The notes beneath the pieces were generated by a model. It saw only the letters and a list, made by a program, of their open reading frames with translations. It did no database searches and was not told where the DNA came from. DNA of 64,000 nucleotides from Vitis vinifera (lineage: Eukaryota; Streptophyta; Magnoliopsida; Vitales; Vitaceae). This document shows positions 60,639 to 64,000 of this stretch, in pieces. The position numbers and the translations under genes are program-made. The stretch covers positions 1,813,001-1,877,000 of the forward strand of contig NC_081815.1 in NCBI RefSeq assembly GCF_030704535.1, written 5' to 3'. The stretch's first letter is position 1. Every line of letters starts with the position of its first letter.

Positions 60639-63600
60639 ATGGCTGATGTTTTTAGATTGTCTTCTTCTCTGTTAACCTCCTTTTCCTCGTCTTTGAGTTT
60701 TCTCCAACCGGGTCTTGCTCCCACTCAAAAACTAGACAAGAGGATTTATTCTGTTGCAAATTGGGACGTTGCTCGCCTTGCTTTCAGGCCCAGGAAGAGG
60801 CTGCCTTCCTTCAAGGTAAATTATTTTTCCCTTTTTATGTTGTTTTGAGTGAAATTTTGAGGGCCCATTTGGTTGAACTGTTTGATTATGCAGTACTGTG
60901 CTGCAATTGGGTATTTTGTTGGGTGTTTTTGATTGAATATTGGATGACTTTCTAGAGGTTTTTTTTTGTTATCCACCTGCTGTTAGTAAAAGGGGTTTGT
61001 TGGATTTGAATGAGTTTGTGCTGATTTGCTGGCCCTCTTTGATTGCCTATTAGAATTGAGAACATTGAAGGGTTTAGTCCATATTGTGTACTAAATTTAG
61101 GGTTTTTATGAACTTTAACAAGAATATGGTGTCAGCCAACTATACTTTGGAATCAACTTTCTAGCTGCCATTTACAGGCAGAAGCATTGCTAATTTTTGA
61201 ATTTTCAGCAATTTGGATGGTATGTTTTAAGAATTTTGATCTGCTCCTTCTGGGATGACACCGAAAATATTCTACAAAATTGTCTCAAGCGCTCAATGCA
61301 GAACCTACTTTGTCATTTAAATCAACAAAGAGCAGTTATTGATTGAAAGTGTGTGCATGCCCTGAGTTCTATTTTTGGTCCATGCCATTGTCTCTTTGTT
61401 GACATTTATTTCCTAGGTCTCGACTATACGACAAAAACATAATTGGAATGTTTACAAAAATTGAACTCCTCTTTGGATGCTTTTCTAGAAACATGTTTTC
61501 TTTTTCAAAATTAGGAAACAAAAAAATAATGATAACAGTATCATGAACAACTGTAGAACACGAATTTGGTGCATGTGTGTTTAATGGAAGAAATCAAAAT
61601 AGAAGTCAACAAACCAGATATCATGAAGCAAAACGAAAAGAAGCTTCTAGAAATAGAAAATGAGAAATAGTAGTTACCACCAAACAGGCTTTTAGATCAT
61701 AGATGACTTCTTTCTAAGGAAGCTTCTTTTGTAACTCTTACTAACCTGTCGGCGTCTAACTTGGATAGAGCTCAGAGACCCAAATTATAATCTTGCTAGT
61801 AAAAACAATACAAACATGTCCAAGTGATATAATTCTTTACTATGTTTAGTTAGATGTATACCTACATGAATGTCCTTTCAAGTGGGAAAAAGCCTCCTTA
61901 AATAGGATTCATATTTGCCTCTTAAAATCCTGTTGCATGTTTTCCTCCTAGGTGCCCTTTTTAATGCATAACTTATAACCCCAAGATCTAGACAAAAAGT
62001 GTTTGAGATGACCTATTAAAAATGACATCATCAGGTAAAGTATGACATTTAATTTGTATTTTTTCTAGCCCAAGGTAAGACTTTTCCTGTTTTCCTTCTC
62101 TTGTTAATCATTTGACTGGAAATTACTTTCTTTGCACTGCTGATTTTCTCATTGTTGTCCTTTGCCCATGAGAAAAACAATCCAACCTATTACCCTTATT
62201 TACGGCATATTGGGATCCTTAGGATTTGTCTAGGGGACTCAATTTAATTTTATATTTTCTACTATCTTCTGTGTATTTTGATTTCCTCAAATTTTGATCC
62301 GTATAACTGCAACTTGTTGCCTGGGTTGTTAAAATACTTTTGGCATATTGGTGTGATTGGATGGCTTTGGTTTATTTAAGTTGATCTGTTGGTGAAAATA
62401 TCATGTCCATAGGATTATGCCCATGGCTATGACCGCTACAGCCTACACCTAAGAGACCTGAACCCATCTCAACATCACTATCATCTTGGCAGTGCTTACT
62501 TTTCTAATTTATCACAATGATTAACATAAGAAGAATGAAATTTCCACAAACACCGAAAAGATTAAATCCATATTGAATAGAATCCATAAGGTACACCCTT
62601 TTCTTGGAAAAATGAATCATACTTATCAACCTTTTTTCTTGTGTATGGATTTGAAAAGTTATTTTCACAACGCCAGTTGCTGTGATGTTCCAACCTGGTG
62701 TGATATTGGACATAGAACCTTTTTAGATACATTACTACATAATAAGTTGAATTAAACATCTCTCACTTGAGAATAGAAGGGGCTTTATTGCCAAAAGTCC
62801 CAAGTAGTTAGGACTGAGGCTTTGTTAATTCATGCTGGAAACAGGAGCTTTATTCCAGAATGTTGCTTCTGAAATGCAAGTATTTCACTTCACTTATTCT
62901 ATCTTTCATGTTTCCCTTATTTTGAACTCTCTTCCTGTAGTTCGAGATTAACATTGGGACGCATTTCTTATTGAAGGGTTACACTTTGTAAATTTTCAGT
63001 TTGATAAGGATAACTGACTTCTCATTGAATTCCGCACTCAATTCTACTTGCAAGGATAGGCTAATAAGATCTTTTTGTGTGTCTGATGCTTCTTCAGGTA
63101 AATGCAAGAGTTGCTGAAACTGAGCAGCCAAAATGGTGGGAAAAAAATGCGGGACCAAATATGATTGACATTCATTCTACACAAGAATTTTTGGGTGCTT
63201 TGAGTCAGGCTGGAGATAAACTGGTTATTGTTGAATTTTACGGAACTTGGTGTGCTTCTTGCCGGGCATTATTTCCCAAGGTAATTTCAATTTGTTATAT
63301 CTGTATTCATCATCATTCATTGATGGAAATATGCTCTTATATTCTTAATATGATTTGGCTTGTTCTTCCCTTTGAGAAATTCCAAAAGTGGTTCAAGAGA
63401 AATTATTGTATAAAACTATTCAATGTATGTGTCCTTTACTACCTCAATCAGCAGTGTGCCAAAAGTATTATGGGGGAGTGTTAGGTGACTTGAACTTTGC
63501 ATGGATAGTCTGCAGGAATAGAAGCTATACAATAATGGCTGCTTATGGAGCAATTAGATGTCCCATTAAAATTGATTTAGTCAGGGATTGAAAAATCGGA

Positions 63601-64000
63601 AAATATCGCCGATATTTCGAAGAAATATCGGATATCGGGCAGCATCGAAACGATAATCGTCACCGATTATCGATCGACGGAAAAATCGGCAAAAAATCGG
63701 CAAAATCGTCGATATATCGGCGAAATATCGGTGAAGCACCGATTTATCGAAGAAAAATCGCGAGTGGACTGACGCGCGGAGCAATCGGAGGAGAATTTTA
63801 AAATATCGCCGAAAATATCGCCGATATTTCGGTATTTTTTACCGATTTTTCGGAAAATTTCCCGATATTTCCTACCAATCCAGCCCGCACACAGGATACA
63901 AAATCTGGCTCAAAAATCGTGGATTTAGGGTTCGTGAAATTTAAATCCAATGGCACAACAGCAAAGAGACCCTTAAAACAGATCCAGAAATCACAGGGAG
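60639..64000 (+). CDS. Chloroplast thioredoxin-like 2 / ACHT-type thioredoxin (partial, first two exons)
   Basis: Exons 60639-60815 and 63098-63280 encode the first 120 residues; the remaining exons lie beyond the window. Residues 1 to about 60 are Ser/Leu-rich, then basic ([31 protein letters not shown]), like a chloroplast transit peptide. The conserved linker [20 protein letters not shown] comes next. The thioredoxin fold then starts with [20 protein letters not shown], with the redox pair C111 and C114 in WCASC in place of the usual WCGPC. WCASC with RALFPK matches Arabidopsis thioredoxin-like 2-2 (ACHT2). ACHT proteins oxidise targets such as 2-Cys peroxiredoxin partners and tune carbon metabolism in the dark. 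The 2.3 kb first intron and the intron after exon 2 are AT-rich; the second contains a CG-rich repeat. Confidence 0.88.
63590..63883. repeat. CG-rich self-complementary repeat, possibly a MITE, in an intron
   Basis: About 290 bases are built from variations of AAATATCGCCGATATTTCG, AAAATCGG and CGATATATCGG. Many of these words are their own reverse complement. The block starts GGATTGAAAAATCGGAAAAT and its right end in reverse complement starts GGATTGGTAGGAAATATCGG, so the two edges are roughly inverted. It is far richer in CG dinucleotides than the surrounding DNA. It contains no credible gene. Probably a non-autonomous transposon; superfamily unknown. Confidence 0.6.

Noticed and set aside
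1-64000. CRISPR arrays, operons, bacterial-type systems and tRNA or rRNA genes
   Set aside because: The intron-rich gene structure is nuclear plant DNA. No spaced identical repeats of the CRISPR type and no tRNA cloverleaf or rRNA stretch were noticed by eye.

Overview
This 64 kb window is plant nuclear DNA. The genes are split by many short GT-AG introns, the intergenic DNA is AT-rich, and the protein set is that of a eudicot (LLM-type GATA factor, plant glycine decarboxylase P-protein, chloroplast-type thioredoxin, mTERF protein). Gene content and repeat style look most like grapevine (Vitis); that is an inference without a database search.

Layout, left to right. 1-1030: 3' remnant of a LINE. 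3896-5041 (+): B-class LLM-domain GATA factor of the GNC/GNL type. 5.0-9.2 kb: AT-rich DNA with eroded DNA-transposon remnants. 9223-16983 (-): complete 11-exon, 391-aa AAMP-like WD40 gene, with a Pumilio pseudogene fragment in an intron. 19.2-21.5 kb: a nested pair of MITE-like elements, then a decayed partial tandem duplicate of the AAMP-like gene. 21571-23016 (-): intronless mTERF4-like gene. 23-27.9 kb: repeat-rich interval (long foldback, hAT-like element, probable solo LTR). 27939-30592 (+): small one-pass membrane protein. 31683-35506 (+): C2-like protein with a C-terminal membrane anchor. 36725-40498 (+): GRWD1-type WD40 protein with a telo-box promoter. 42146-48027 (+): complete 15-exon glycine decarboxylase P-protein. 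48626-55250 (-): complete 12-exon THP1/EER5 (TREX-2 complex), carrying a 2.6 kb LINE in an intron. 56224-57693 (+): nucleotide pyrophosphatase/phosphodiesterase. 60639 onward (+): first two exons of a chloroplast ACHT/thioredoxin-like 2 gene, cut by the window end.

Seven of the nine full-length or partial genes needed exon-by-exon assembly. For the AAMP-like, GRWD1-like, P-protein and THP1 genes, every junction keeps phase and the lengths (391, 474, 1046 and 413 aa) fit their families. The genes are unrelated housekeeping and regulatory loci, not a cluster. I found no undescribed multi-gene system. The most distinctive signals are small: two extremely 5'-truncated LINE insertions (24 and 37 bp) still bracketed by target-site duplications, four LINE 3' tails all lying in introns, a likely GC-AG intron, a nested MITE, and a CG-rich self-complementary repeat at the right edge.
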